Part shown: positions 1 through 5,489 of the stretch, one piece after another | How positions within the stretch are numbered: position 1 is the first letter of the stretch | Layout of the letters: each line of letters opens with the position of its first letter | Assembly: GCA_021159425.1 (NCBI GenBank) | Contig: JAGGRU010000403.1 | Span: 1-5,517, forward strand | Origin: Sulfurovum sp. | Lineage (GTDB): Bacteria > Campylobacterota > Campylobacteria > Campylobacterales > Sulfurovaceae | DNA length: 5,517 nucleotides | Direction of reading: 5' to 3' | Program-made: the position numbers and the translations under genes | The notes under the pieces: model-generated | The model's database searches: none | The model's input: only the letters and a program-made list of their open reading frames with translations | Told to the model about the DNA's origin: nothing

Positions 1-423
1 ATTGCGTTCTTGAAGGGTGAAGGCCCTCTCATGATAAGAAAAGGTAAAAATAACAACAGTGGAGAAGCAGAAATGGCAGGAAATTATACAGTAGTAGTAG
101 ACGGTAAACAATATAGCGTACAGGTTGCAGAAGGAGAAGGTGATATTCAAATCGCACCAGCGGCAGCAGCTCCGGCAGCAGCGGCTGCACCAGTGACGGG
201 TGGGGCAGGATCTGTAGAAATACACTCTCAAACACCGGGTAATGTATGGAAGATCGTTAAAAATCCGGGAGATGCAGTAGCTGAGGGTGATGTTGTCATG
301 ATTCTTGAAGCTATGAAAATGGAGATAGATATTACTGCACCTAAAGCAGGTAAAATTTCTTCTATCAATGTTAATGTCAACGATACTGTCGCTGATGCAC
401 AACTTCTTGCTACAATGGAGTAA
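1..423 (+). CDS. oadA: Oxaloacetate decarboxylase alpha subunit, C-terminal part with biotin carrier domain (5' end outside window)
   Basis: The reading frame is open to the left edge (bases 1-9 read I-A-F), so this is the last 140 residues of a longer protein, not a small gene starting at the TTG at 10. The window misses the carboxyltransferase (HMGL-like TIM barrel) part expected upstream. Visible in order are the tail of the preceding domain, a hinge ([16 protein letters not shown]), an Ala/Pro-rich flexible linker (about residues 50-65), and a biotinyl/lipoyl domain. The biotinylation motif EAMKM has its lysine at bases 316-318, 34 residues before the C-terminus, the usual spacing. In this family the alpha subunit moves carboxyl from oxaloacetate to biotin, and the swinging arm delivers it to the membrane beta subunit. 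OadB begins 2 bp later, which favours a decarboxylase. Alternatives are PycB of two-subunit pyruvate carboxylase, which is very similar and adjoins pckA in Campylobacter, or a related decarboxylase. A gamma subunit (oadG) is not in view. Confidence 0.85.
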   Translation: MAFLKGEGPLMIRKGKNNNSGEAEMAGNYTVVVDGKQYSVQVAEGEGDIQIAPAAAAPAAAAAPVTGGAGSVEIHSQTPGNVWKIVKNPGDAVAEGDVVMILEAMKMEIDITAPKAGKISSINVNVNDTVADAQLLATME

Positions 424-425
424 AA

Positions 426-1757
426 ATGAATTTCAAACAGATTCTTCTCTCTTTACTGTTTGCCATGGTTACATTAACATCTATGGCGACTGCTTCTGCT
501 TCTCATGATGCAGGTGCAACTACACAAGAGAGTGTAAAAGAAAAAGAATACGTTCCTAAAAGTATTGGTCAATTAGTCAATAGCTTTTGGGAAACTACAG
601 GTATAAAAGCTATTATTGATGTCAATGACGGTGAGATGACATCTGAACCTGCAGGTGCAGAATTTGAAAGACCAATGACTTGGTTTGAGTCTTCTTTAGG
701 TCGTATTATTATGATCATAATCGTCTTTATCCTCTTCTATTTGGCTATTGCGAAAAATTTTGAACCGTTGTTGCTGATACCTATAGCATTTGGTGGTCTA
801 TTGGCCAATATCCCACTGGCAGGAATGGGTGGAGCACATGGTATGCTGGGGGTGATCTACAACATGGGTATTGCCAATGAATTCTTCCCTCTGCTTATCT
901 TTATGGGTGTTGGTGCGATGACTGACTTTGGTCCGCTTCTTGCCAATCCTAAAACAGCTATCCTTGGAGGAGCCGCACAGTTTGGTATTTTTGGTTCGCT
1001 GATTGGTGCGGTTTCTATCGGATTTAGTCTCCAAGATGCATCTGCGATCAGTATTATCGGTGGTGCGGATGGACCGACCTCCATCTTTATTGCAAACAGA
1101 CTTGCACCGGATATGCTGGGAGCTATTGCAGTTGCTGCTTATTCATATATGGCACTTGTACCTGTAATTCAGCCTCCTATAATGAGATGGTTGACAACTA
1201 AAGAAGAGCGTCAGATCGTTATGAAGACAAGCAGAAAAGTACACAGACTTGAAAAACTTATTTTCCCTATTGTTGTTTTAGTACTTTCTATCTTGATCCT
1301 TCCGGAGTCAACACCTCTTATCGGTGCATTTGCTTTTGGTAACTTTGCAAAAGAGTCGGGTGTAGTAGACAGACTAAGTGATACAATGCAAAACTCATTG
1401 ATCAATATTGTAACAATATTCCTTGGATTGGGTGTTGGTTCAAAACTGGCAGCTGACAAATTCCTAGTAGTTGAAACAATGGGGATCATGATCATTGGTC
1501 TACTTGCATTTTCAGCAGGTACAGCGATGGGTGTACTGATGGCAAAACTCATGAACAAGTATTCAGATGAACCTATCAACCCGCTTATTGGTGCAGCAGG
1601 TGTTTCTGCGGTACCAATGTCAGCAAGGGTAGTATCTAAAGTCGGTTCAGAAGAGAAGCCGGGTAATATTTTACTCATGCATGCCATGGGTCCGAATGTT
1701 GCCGGAGTTATCGGTTCAGCTGTTGCAGCAGGTGTATTGCTGTCTATCTTTAAATAA
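426..1757 (+). CDS. oadB: Sodium-pumping oxaloacetate decarboxylase, beta subunit
   Basis: A 443-residue polytopic inner-membrane protein that decarboxylates carboxybiotin and couples this to Na+ export. The ATG lies 2 bp after the oadA stop, with GGAG at 417-420 five bases ahead, so the genes are co-translated. Residues 1-25 look like a signal peptide (charged start, hydrophobic core, A-S-A near 25), followed by a polar stretch to about residue 90 and a first long membrane helix (about 93-108). Family hallmarks are [19 protein letters not shown] from 112, [45 protein letters not shown] and [14 protein letters not shown]. Residues known to matter in Klebsiella OadB (D203, Y229, N373, G377, S382, R389, from memory) match D215, Y241, N385, G389, S394 and R401 at a constant offset of 12, so the ion path looks intact. 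Oddities are the N-terminal extension and a shorter segment between NIPLAG and the FMGVG motif than in Klebsiella. Methylmalonyl-CoA or glutaconyl-CoA decarboxylase beta subunits are the alternatives; the oadA/pckA context favours oxaloacetate. Confidence 0.93.
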   Translation: MNFKQILLSLLFAMVTLTSMATASASHDAGATTQESVKEKEYVPKSIGQLVNSFWETTGIKAIIDVNDGEMTSEPAGAEFERPMTWFESSLGRIIMIIIVFILFYLAIAKNFEPLLLIPIAFGGLLANIPLAGMGGAHGMLGVIYNMGIANEFFPLLIFMGVGAMTDFGPLLANPKTAILGGAAQFGIFGSLIGAVSIGFSLQDASAISIIGGADGPTSIFIANRLAPDMLGAIAVAAYSYMALVPVIQPPIMRWLTTKEERQIVMKTSRKVHRLEKLIFPIVVLVLSILILPESTPLIGAFAFGNFAKESGVVDRLSDTMQNSLINIVTIFLGLGVGSKLAADKFLVVETMGIMIIGLLAFSAGTAMGVLMAKLMNKYSDEPINPLIGAAGVSAVPMSARVVSKVGSEEKPGNILLMHAMGPNVAGVIGSAVAAGVLLSIFK

Positions 1758-1762
1758 ATAGT

Positions 1763-1787
1763 TATGCTCCCTTTTTCAGGGAGTATA
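1763..1787 (+). terminator. Hairpin after oadB, possible terminator
   Basis: Arms TATGCTCCC (1763-1771) and GGGAGTATA (1779-1787) pair over 9 bp with one G-U, around a 7-base loop TTTTTCA. It starts 5 bases after the oadB stop. No U-run follows (CATTAGAAAA), so it is not a textbook intrinsic terminator; it may protect the 3' end or end transcription weakly. Its right arm shares bases with the next hairpin. Confidence 0.45.
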
Positions 1788-1820
1788 CATTAGAAAACAG
1801 TATGTTTTTTAATGTATGCT
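1782..1820 (+). other. Long 17-bp inverted repeat between oadB and pckA
   Basis: Bases 1782-1798 pair with 1804-1820 over 17 positions, two of them G-U (1784/1818 and 1793/1809), around the loop AGTAT. The 3' arm contains six T in a row (1805-1810). The left arm shares 1782-1787 with the right arm of the hairpin at 1763-1787, so in RNA the two structures exclude each other. It ends about 10 bp before a TATAAA box, so as DNA it would lie over the upstream part of a pckA promoter. It may be a terminator variant, an attenuator or an operator; the pairing is seen, the role is not known. Confidence 0.5.
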
Positions 1821-1829
1821 TTGGCATGA

Positions 1830-1836
1830 TATAAAT
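1830..1836 (+). promoter_or_regulatory. Candidate -10 box for pckA
   Basis: TATAAAT lies 24 bp before the pckA start codon, downstream of a T-rich stretch (1805-1822). Campylobacterota sigma-70 promoters typically rely on a -10 box and T-rich upstream DNA rather than a firm -35, which fits. No convincing -35 is seen. The pckA ribosome site is GAGG at 1851-1854, five bases before the ATG. Confidence 0.4.
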
Positions 1837-1859
1837 ATTACCTAACAAAAGAGGATACA

Positions 1860-3452
1860 ATGAGTACCAAAACACCTAACGGACTTGATAAACTGGGATT
1901 AAATAATATCGGAGATGTCTATTATAACTTAAGTTATGATGAGTTACAAGAGCACGAAGTGAACGCCGGGGAGTGTGAAATCACTACAACAGGCACAGCA
2001 ATGTGTGATACGGGTATCTTTACAGGGCGTAGTCCTAAAGATAAATATTTTGTAGACCAGGAACCGTCAAACCAGCATATTGCCTGGGGAGATGTAAATG
2101 CCAAGATAGATAAAAAGATCTATGAAGAACTTTTAGATCTTACCTTGACTCAACTTTCAGGTAAAAATATTTATATAATGGATGTTTATGCCGGTGCAAG
2201 TGCTACAAGTAAAAGATCAGTAAGATTCATTACGGAAGTAGCATGGCAGGCTCATTTTGTTAAAAATATGTTCATCCGTCCTACAGAAGAAGAGTTGGAA
2301 ACATTTGAACCGGATTTTACAGTGTACAATGCATGTAAAACTGAAGATGAAAAATACGAAGAACATGGACTACACTCTGAAGTATATGTTGTATTTAATG
2401 TAGAAGATAATGTCTCTATTATTGGTGGTACCTGGTATGGTGGAGAGATGAAAAAAGGTATCTTCTCTATGATGAACTACTGGTTGCCGCTTGAGGGTAA
2501 ACTCTCTATGCACTGTTCTGCCAATGTAGGTAAAGATGAAGATGTATGTCTTTTCTTTGGACTTTCAGGTACAGGAAAGACAACACTTTCTACTGATCCT
2601 CACAGAGCACTTATCGGTGATGATGAACATGGTTGGGATGATGAAGGTGTCTTTAACTTTGAAGGCGGATGTTACGCAAAAGTAATTAATCTGGATCAAA
2701 AATCAGAGCCGGAGATCTTTGGTGCTATTGTTAAAGATGCATTGTTGGAAAATGTTGTTGCCGATGAAAATGGGCTTGTAGACTACACGAATGGTTCCAA
2801 AACAGAAAATACCAGAGTTTCTTACCCTATCGAGCATATTGAAAATCACAAAAAAGATCTTCAGGCAGGTCATCCGAACAATATTATTTTTCTTACGGCA
2901 GATGCATTTGGTGTTTTGCCTCCGGTATCAAAGTTAACTAAAGAGCAGGCAATGTATTATTTCCTTTCCGGATATACTGCGAAAGTAGCAGGAACAGAGA
3001 GAGGAATTACTGAACCTGTTGCAACCTTCTCTGCATGTTTTGGTGAAGCATTCTTACCACTGCACCCAACGGATTATGCAAAACTTCTTGGTGAAAAGAT
3101 CGATGAGCATGATGTGAGTGTCTATCTTGTCAATACCGGTTGGACAGGTGGAGCGTATGGTGTTGGAAAACGTATGAGTATTAAAGATACACGTGATTGT
3201 ATCAATGCCATACTTGATGGCAGTATTAATGATTCTGAATTCGATACTACGAGAACTTTCCGTCTACATGTTCCAAAAACACTTGGTGATATAGACCCAC
3301 ATCTTCTTAATCCAAGAAATGCATGGCCTGACAAGGCGGTTTTTGATACACAGCGTGATGAACTTGCAGCTATGTTCATTAAGAATTTCCACCGTTATGA
3401 TGGTAATGGTGGAGAGTTTGATTACGCATCAGCAGGACCGCAACTTCCATAA
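1860..3452 (+). CDS. pckA: Phosphoenolpyruvate carboxykinase (ATP)
   Basis: A cytosolic enzyme interconverting oxaloacetate + ATP with PEP + ADP + CO2. Its 530 residues match the ATP-dependent family (about 520-540). Motifs in order: oxaloacetate-binding GRSPKDK (R57); [14 protein letters not shown] with metal-contacting K199; H218; the PEPCK P-loop [11 protein letters not shown] (K240, T241); the second metal/nucleotide site IGDDEHGW (D254, D255); ENTRVSYP (R319); [37 protein letters not shown]. Spacing agrees with E. coli PckA at a constant offset of 14 (R333 to R319, D269 to D255, K254 to K240, H232 to H218, K213 to K199; E. coli numbers from memory), so all catalytic residues are present. 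The ATG follows GAGG at good spacing and opens directly into family sequence. It stands about 100 bp after oadB, probably with its own promoter, and ends at a hairpin. Next to a carboxytransferase it sets flux between pyruvate, oxaloacetate and PEP; gluconeogenic use is the usual role. Confidence 0.98.
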   Translation: MSTKTPNGLDKLGLNNIGDVYYNLSYDELQEHEVNAGECEITTTGTAMCDTGIFTGRSPKDKYFVDQEPSNQHIAWGDVNAKIDKKIYEELLDLTLTQLSGKNIYIMDVYAGASATSKRSVRFITEVAWQAHFVKNMFIRPTEEELETFEPDFTVYNACKTEDEKYEEHGLHSEVYVVFNVEDNVSIIGGTWYGGEMKKGIFSMMNYWLPLEGKLSMHCSANVGKDEDVCLFFGLSGTGKTTLSTDPHRALIGDDEHGWDDEGVFNFEGGCYAKVINLDQKSEPEIFGAIVKDALLENVVADENGLVDYTNGSKTENTRVSYPIEHIENHKKDLQAGHPNNIIFLTADAFGVLPPVSKLTKEQAMYYFLSGYTAKVAGTERGITEPVATFSACFGEAFLPLHPTDYAKLLGEKIDEHDVSVYLVNTGWTGGAYGVGKRMSIKDTRDCINAILDGSINDSEFDTTRTFRLHVPKTLGDIDPHLLNPRNAWPDKAVFDTQRDELAAMFIKNFHRYDGNGGEFDYASAGPQLP

Positions 3453-3461
3453 AACTACATG

Positions 3462-3494
3462 ACCATGCAACTTTTTGCATGGTTGATTCTCTCT
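3462..3494 (+). terminator. Terminator after pckA
   Basis: A perfect 9-bp stem, ACCATGCAA (3462-3470) with TTGCATGGT (3475-3483), closes a 4-base loop CTTT ten bases after the pckA stop. The following TGATTCTCTCT is U-rich but broken. Position and stem strength support an intrinsic terminator separating pckA from the toxin-antitoxin region. Confidence 0.7.
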
Positions 3495-3509
3495 CTGCTT
3501 TGAAAAAAG

Positions 3510-3538
3510 TTGACATATTTTCCAAAATATCGTATAAT
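3510..3538 (+). promoter_or_regulatory. Consensus sigma-70 promoter of the first toxin-antitoxin module
   Basis: TTGACA at 3510-3515 and TATAAT at 3533-3538 are separated by exactly 17 bp, matching the sigma-70 consensus at all 12 positions. It lies 32 bp before the antitoxin ATG, whose ribosome site is AAAGGG at 3559-3564 (six-base spacing). Two inverted repeats overlap it, so a strong promoter held down by the antitoxin or complex is the likely design. Confidence 0.88.
3515..3530. promoter_or_regulatory. Palindrome in the promoter spacer, candidate operator
   Basis: ATATTTT and AAAATAT form 7-bp arms around a central CC, filling the DNA between the -35 and -10 boxes. A repressor here would block RNA polymerase. 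Ribbon-helix-helix antitoxins usually bind short palindromes in their own promoter, so the antitoxin downstream is the natural candidate. AT-rich DNA gives chance palindromes, which limits confidence. Confidence 0.45.
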
Positions 3539-3556
3539 AAATAAAAAACTATACGA
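3530..3556. promoter_or_regulatory. Inverted repeat over the -10 box and start region, candidate operator
   Basis: TCGTATA (3530-3536) and TATACGA (3550-3556) are perfect 7-bp inverted arms, with centres 20 bp apart, about two helical turns. The left arm covers the -10 box and the right arm the expected transcription start region. This suits cooperative binding of two antitoxin dimers. Confidence 0.5.
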
Positions 3557-3570
3557 CTAAAGGGACTATA

Positions 3571-3810
3571 ATGACTTCAAAAATAACACTTTACTCAGAA
3601 AGTGAACTTATAAAAGAGATAAAAGTCTATGCCAAAAAGCACAATACTTCAGTCTCTAAAATAGTCAATACTTTCTTTAAAAATCTTTTACATACTCAGC
3701 CACCTAGTCAGAAAAAAAGTAAAATTACAGATAGTCTTATTGGTATTATTAAAAGTAAATCATTAGACGAAGGTGATTATAAGAATTACTTGGCAGATAA
3801 ATATCTATGA
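3571..3810 (+). CDS. Ribbon-helix-helix antitoxin, DUF6364-like
   Basis: A 79-residue protein expected to bind and neutralise the PIN toxin encoded just downstream and to repress the shared promoter. Residues 3-8 (SKITLY) fit the DNA-contacting beta strand; 11-25 and 27-40 fit the two helices, with KKHNTSVSKIV as the turn region. A basic, proline-containing linker (about 43-52) leads to a C-terminal part, ITDSLIGIIK...DYKNYLADKYL, whose ending resembles DUF6364 antitoxins and should be the toxin-wrapping segment. The ATG has AAAGGG six bases upstream. The stop overlaps the toxin start by 4 bases (ATGA), typical of translational coupling. The family assignment is from recalled pattern and was not searched; the general antitoxin call is firmer. 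Confidence 0.82.
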   Translation: MTSKITLYSESELIKEIKVYAKKHNTSVSKIVNTFFKNLLHTQPPSQKKSKITDSLIGIIKSKSLDEGDYKNYLADKYL

Positions 3811-4223
3811 AGATACTGCTAGATACAAATGTTGTACTAGATGCACTCTTAGCGAGAGAGCCTTTTGTAGCTATGGCTAGGGAAATCTTTGTACTTATAG
3901 AAAATAAAGAGCTAGAAGCATACCTCTGTGCTACATCTGTCACAACCATACATTACTTGATGCAAAGAGCAACAAACAAAGCAGAAGCAGACAATCTCAT
4001 AGAGACACTTTTAAAACTATTTGAAGTAGCCCCTGTAACAAAAAATATTTTGAGTGATGCCTCTATTCACAACGGCTCAGACTATGAAGACAGCGTCATT
4101 TACACAGCTGCTAATGATGCAGGTATAGATATGATAATCACTAGAGACACGAGAGGCTTTAAAAACAGTAGCATAGTAATACAGGAACCTAGTGAGTTTT
4201 TGGCATTTTGGGTATTAAGGTAA
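3807..4223 (+). CDS. PIN-domain toxin, PIN_3 type (VapC-like ribonuclease)
   Basis: A 138-residue single-domain protein. PIN toxins are Mg2+/Mn2+-dependent ribonucleases, usually cutting tRNA or rRNA to halt translation. The N-terminus, ILLDTNVVLDALLAREPF, carries D6 and D12 and is typical of the PIN_3 group. Later acids are D92, E94 and D95 in SDYEDSVIYTAA and D114 in IITRDTRGF, and the C-terminus (IQEPSEFL) also fits. At the place where classical VapC has a Glu (SxxTxxE), this protein has T47 in ATSVTTIHYL; that substitution is normal for PIN_3 and does not by itself mean an inactive enzyme. The ATG overlaps the antitoxin stop by 4 bases. Length is complete and no frame damage is seen. RNA target unknown. 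Confidence 0.88.
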   Translation: MKILLDTNVVLDALLAREPFVAMAREIFVLIENKELEAYLCATSVTTIHYLMQRATNKAEADNLIETLLKLFEVAPVTKNILSDASIHNGSDYEDSVIYTAANDAGIDMIITRDTRGFKNSSIVIQEPSEFLAFWVLR

Positions 4224-4361
4224 GGAAATATTTTCTATTACCACACTCAACGTAGTAACGGGCTAAAAGTATATGAAGAAGGATATTCTCAACACATGAT
4301 TGCTAAAGTGTTGGGTATGGCACAGTCAACGATCAATGGGATTATAAAGAGATACAGCTAG
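4224..4361 (+). pseudogene. Transposase C-terminal remnant with helix-turn-helix
   Basis: Directly after the toxin stop, in the same frame, 45 codons end at TAG (4359-4361). Residues 20-43 (GYSQHMIAKVLGMAQSTING and on to IIKR) form a convincing helix-turn-helix: polar Q, IAK, LGM turn, then a recognition helix starting QST. This resembles the C-terminal DNA-binding tail of REP-associated tyrosine (IS200-like) transposases; the family is recalled, not searched. No start codon with a ribosome site is present (the only in-frame ATG, at 4296, falls inside the motif) and the catalytic domain is absent, so it is a fossil. Its stop codon is the first three bases of the repeat at 4359-4384, as if gene end and element end coincided. 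A stray HTH from another recombinase is the alternative. Confidence 0.6.
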
Positions 4362-4384
4362 TACGATTACGTTCACCTGACACC
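4359..4384 (+). repeat. 26-bp repeat, copy 1 (candidate REP/transposon end)
   Basis: It begins TAGTACGATTACGTTCA and ends CCTGACACC. It matches 5357-5382 at 23 of 26 positions, the first 17 being identical, in the same orientation 998 bp apart. On the minus strand it reads GGTGTCAGG then TGAACGTAATCGTACTA, a GGGGTCAG-like start common at ends of REP-type elements (recalled, not searched). It begins within the transposase remnant's stop codon. Confidence 0.65.
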
Positions 4385-4387
4385 TAT

Positions 4388-4498
4388 ATTTTATAAAACC
4401 TACTGTATAGCTCATTTTATAAGGTTTTGTTAGAGAAATAATTTTACAATCAAACTTTTGTTAGAATCTGCAAGTGGCTCATAGATAAATTAGTTAGA
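4388..4498. repeat. Short direct and inverted repeats in AT-rich spacer
   Basis: The gene-free stretch 4385-4607 (223 bp) holds ATTTTATAA twice (4388-4396, 4414-4422), an inverted pair AAAACCT/AGGTTTT (4395-4401, 4422-4428), TTTTGTTAGA twice (4425-4434, 4456-4465) and GTTAGA a third time (4493-4498), at steps of 31 and 33 bases. The inverted pair with its T-rich right arm could be a weak terminator for the first toxin. No coding potential is seen here. In such AT-rich DNA part of this could be chance. Confidence 0.35.
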
Positions 4499-4560
4499 GA
4501 GTTTAATCGTTAAAAAGATGATAATGATAGACTTCTATTTTTGTTTTTAATAAAATAAAA

Positions 4561-4584
4561 ACTTTATATGCTATAATTTAAAGT
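4561..4584. promoter_or_regulatory. Inverted repeat around the -10 box, candidate operator
   Basis: ACTTTA (4561-4566) and TAAAGT (4579-4584) are perfect 6-bp inverted arms flanking the -10 box of the second module. This is where an autoregulating antitoxin would be expected to bind. It shares no sequence with the operators of the first module, consistent with unrelated antitoxins. Confidence 0.42.
4569..4577 (+). promoter_or_regulatory. Extended -10 promoter of the second toxin-antitoxin module
   Basis: TGCTATAAT is a perfect -10 box with the extended TGN motif. It lies 30 bp before the antitoxin ATG. The expected -35 area (about 4541-4555) is T/A-rich without TTGACA, usual for Campylobacterota. 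Ribosome site AAGGAG at 4595-4600 is seven bases before the ATG. Confidence 0.75.
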
Positions 4585-4607
4585 ACGTCTACATAAGGAG
4601 CGACATT

Positions 4608-4850
4608 ATGACTATTAAAATTGATATACCCAATGAGCAGTTATCTGAAAAAATATTGTGGTTGTTGAATAATTTTAAACATGATGGTGTCAAGATTACT
4701 ACAAGTCGTGAAAAACAAGTAGTAAGTAAAAACTCTACAGCGTTAAATACTTTAGATCACATTATTCAAACGAAAAGTGAACACGGCATAAAATTAGACA
4801 ACTCTTTAATATTGAACCCACATGCTGAGTTAAGTCGTGATATATTTTGA
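4608..4850 (+). CDS. Putative antitoxin of unrecognised family, partner of a PIN toxin
   Basis: An 80-residue protein I cannot place in a named family. Its role is inferred from size, position immediately before and overlapping a VapC-like toxin, and a palindrome in its promoter. The first 30 residues, a short strand (TIKIDIP) then a helix (EQLSEKILWLLNNFKHDGVKI), are the most structured-looking part. The middle (31-50) is polar, rich in Lys, Ser and Thr, and probably flexible. The C-terminus ends LNPHAELSRDIF, an ending of the kind seen on antitoxins that thread into PIN toxins. It lacks an obvious ribbon-helix-helix or AbrB pattern, so the DNA-binding mode is unclear. AAGGAG stands seven bases before the ATG. 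The stop lies 14 bases inside the toxin gene. Confidence 0.72.
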   Translation: MTIKIDIPNEQLSEKILWLLNNFKHDGVKITTSREKQVVSKNSTALNTLDHIIQTKSEHGIKLDNSLILNPHAELSRDIF

Positions 4851-5247
4851 TACTAATGTGTTGCTTTATGCAACATTGACAGTGATAGATACTCCTAGTC
4901 AACAAGATAGAGCGATAAACATCCTCAAAGAATCTATACAAAACAATACGCTACTGCTTTCGAATCTCAATCTTTTGGAATACGCCTTTGTCATGAAAAA
5001 AGCAAAAGAAGATAGTACTAAAATTGAGAGTGCTCTACAACTCTTTCAGACCTTTGTAAAAGATGAAAAAGAGAGGTTTAGTGATGAACTATTGCAGAAT
5101 TTAGATAATGATTATGCTTTTAAAAACTCTTTTGATGTGTACCATGTAGCATTTGCTCATGCTAACAACTGTACGAAACTCATCAGTTTTGACAAAGGAT
5201 TTAAAAAGTTTAAAAATCTGTACGATATGCATATTGAAATACTATAA
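4837..5247 (+). CDS. PIN-domain toxin, VapC-like ribonuclease
   Basis: A 136-residue toxin starting at GTG. This start is chosen because translation gives MIYFDTNVLLYA, the standard PIN N-terminus, and no ATG lies nearby. The gene overlaps its antitoxin by 14 bases and has only a weak GAG (4827-4829) upstream, so it probably depends on antitoxin translation. All four classical PIN acids are present: D5, E48 (in SNLNLLEYAF), D100 (NSFDVYHVAFA) and D119 (ISFDKGFKKF). It should be an active metal-dependent endoribonuclease, with unknown target. It shares little with the upstream toxin beyond the PIN core, so the two modules are not a recent duplication. The module sits between two repeat copies (4359-4384 and 5357-5382), suggesting acquisition or spread with a mobile element. 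Confidence 0.9.
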   Translation: MIYFDTNVLLYATLTVIDTPSQQDRAINILKESIQNNTLLLSNLNLLEYAFVMKKAKEDSTKIESALQLFQTFVKDEKERFSDELLQNLDNDYAFKNSFDVYHVAFAHANNCTKLISFDKGFKKFKNLYDMHIEIL

Positions 5248-5270
5248 TATATTGAAGTCTTTTGGTCATT

Positions 5271-5299
5271 TGTGATGTGTTTCGAAGAAATGTATCATG
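5271..5299 (+). terminator. Weak hairpin after the second toxin
   Basis: As RNA, 5271-5283 pairs with 5287-5299 over 13 positions around the loop GAA, but five or six pairs are G-U and no U-run follows. It is the only stem close after the toxin stop, so it is a candidate terminator or 3' stabiliser; evidence is thin. Confidence 0.22.
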
Positions 5300-5304
5300 A
5301 ATAA

Positions 5305-5313
5305 CCTGACACC
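5305..5313 (+). repeat. Partial repeat CCTGACACC
   Basis: This 9-mer equals the last nine bases of repeat copy 1 (4376-4384). It is followed by CTC and GGTG, giving a small CACC/GGTG stem at 5310-5320. It lies 43 bp upstream of repeat copy 2, so this end of the module appears to carry one half-unit and one full unit. Confidence 0.4.
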
Positions 5314-5356
5314 CTCGGTGAGTAATAAGTAGTTGTTTTAGATTGCAGATAAAGAT

Positions 5357-5382
5357 TAGTACGATTACGTTCATCAGACCCC
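5357..5382 (+). repeat. 26-bp repeat, copy 2 (candidate REP/transposon end)
   Basis: The first 17 bases (TAGTACGATTACGTTCA) are identical to 4359-4375; the last nine read TCAGACCCC against CCTGACACC. On the minus strand it begins GGGGTCTGA, closer to the common GGGGTCAGA element start. The frame before its TAG is closed within six codons (TAG at 5339-5341), so no transposase remnant precedes this copy. It forms the downstream boundary of the second toxin-antitoxin module. Confidence 0.65.
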
Positions 5383-5430
5383 TTTTAACTAATCAACGAC
5401 CTATTGCATAAAAAATATTTTCAAAATACC

Positions 5431-5457
5431 TTATCAGATATCTTGATTTTATGATAA
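5431..5457. promoter_or_regulatory. Inverted repeat TTATCA/TGATAA in the terminal spacer
   Basis: TTATCA (5431-5436) and TGATAA (5452-5457) flank an 8-bp palindrome AGATATCT (5436-5443). The right arm overlaps TGATAATAT (5452-5460), which resembles an extended -10 box 29 bp before an ATG at 5490. It could be an operator/promoter for a gene starting at the window edge. AT-rich DNA makes this tentative. Confidence 0.28.
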
Positions 5458-5489
5458 TATTAGTTAAAAGATTGATTTAGTGTTATAGG

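Noticed and set aside
29..235. Leucine-rich minus-strand open frame opposite oadA
   Set aside because: The Leu-rich content is what the complement of the Ala/Pro linker and neighbouring codons produces; no independent support.
10..423. A separate small biotin-carrier gene starting at TTG 10
   Set aside because: The frame is open to the window edge and bases 1-9 continue the protein, so this is the 3' end of a longer oadA-type gene.
798..1084. Two minus-strand open frames inside oadB
   Set aside because: They overlap conserved oadB coding sequence in other frames and show no recognisable motifs.
1211..1687. 158-residue open frame on the minus strand inside oadB
   Set aside because: It is a mirror frame of a well-supported gene, with Ile/Pro/Ser-rich content and no domain pattern.
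3122..3379. Minus-strand open frame inside pckA
   Set aside because: It lies wholly within conserved pckA coding sequence, with no ribosome site or motif support.
3749..3949. Minus-strand open frame across the antitoxin/toxin junction
   Set aside because: It is antisense to two overlapping genes with strong support and has no motif of its own.
3807..4223. First toxin inactive because the classical PIN Glu is Thr (T47)
   Set aside because: PIN_3-type proteins normally lack Glu there, and the other acidic residues (D6, D92/E94/D95, D114) are present.
4359..5382. CRISPR array
   Set aside because: Only two near-identical repeats about 1 kb apart, with genes between them; no regular spacers.
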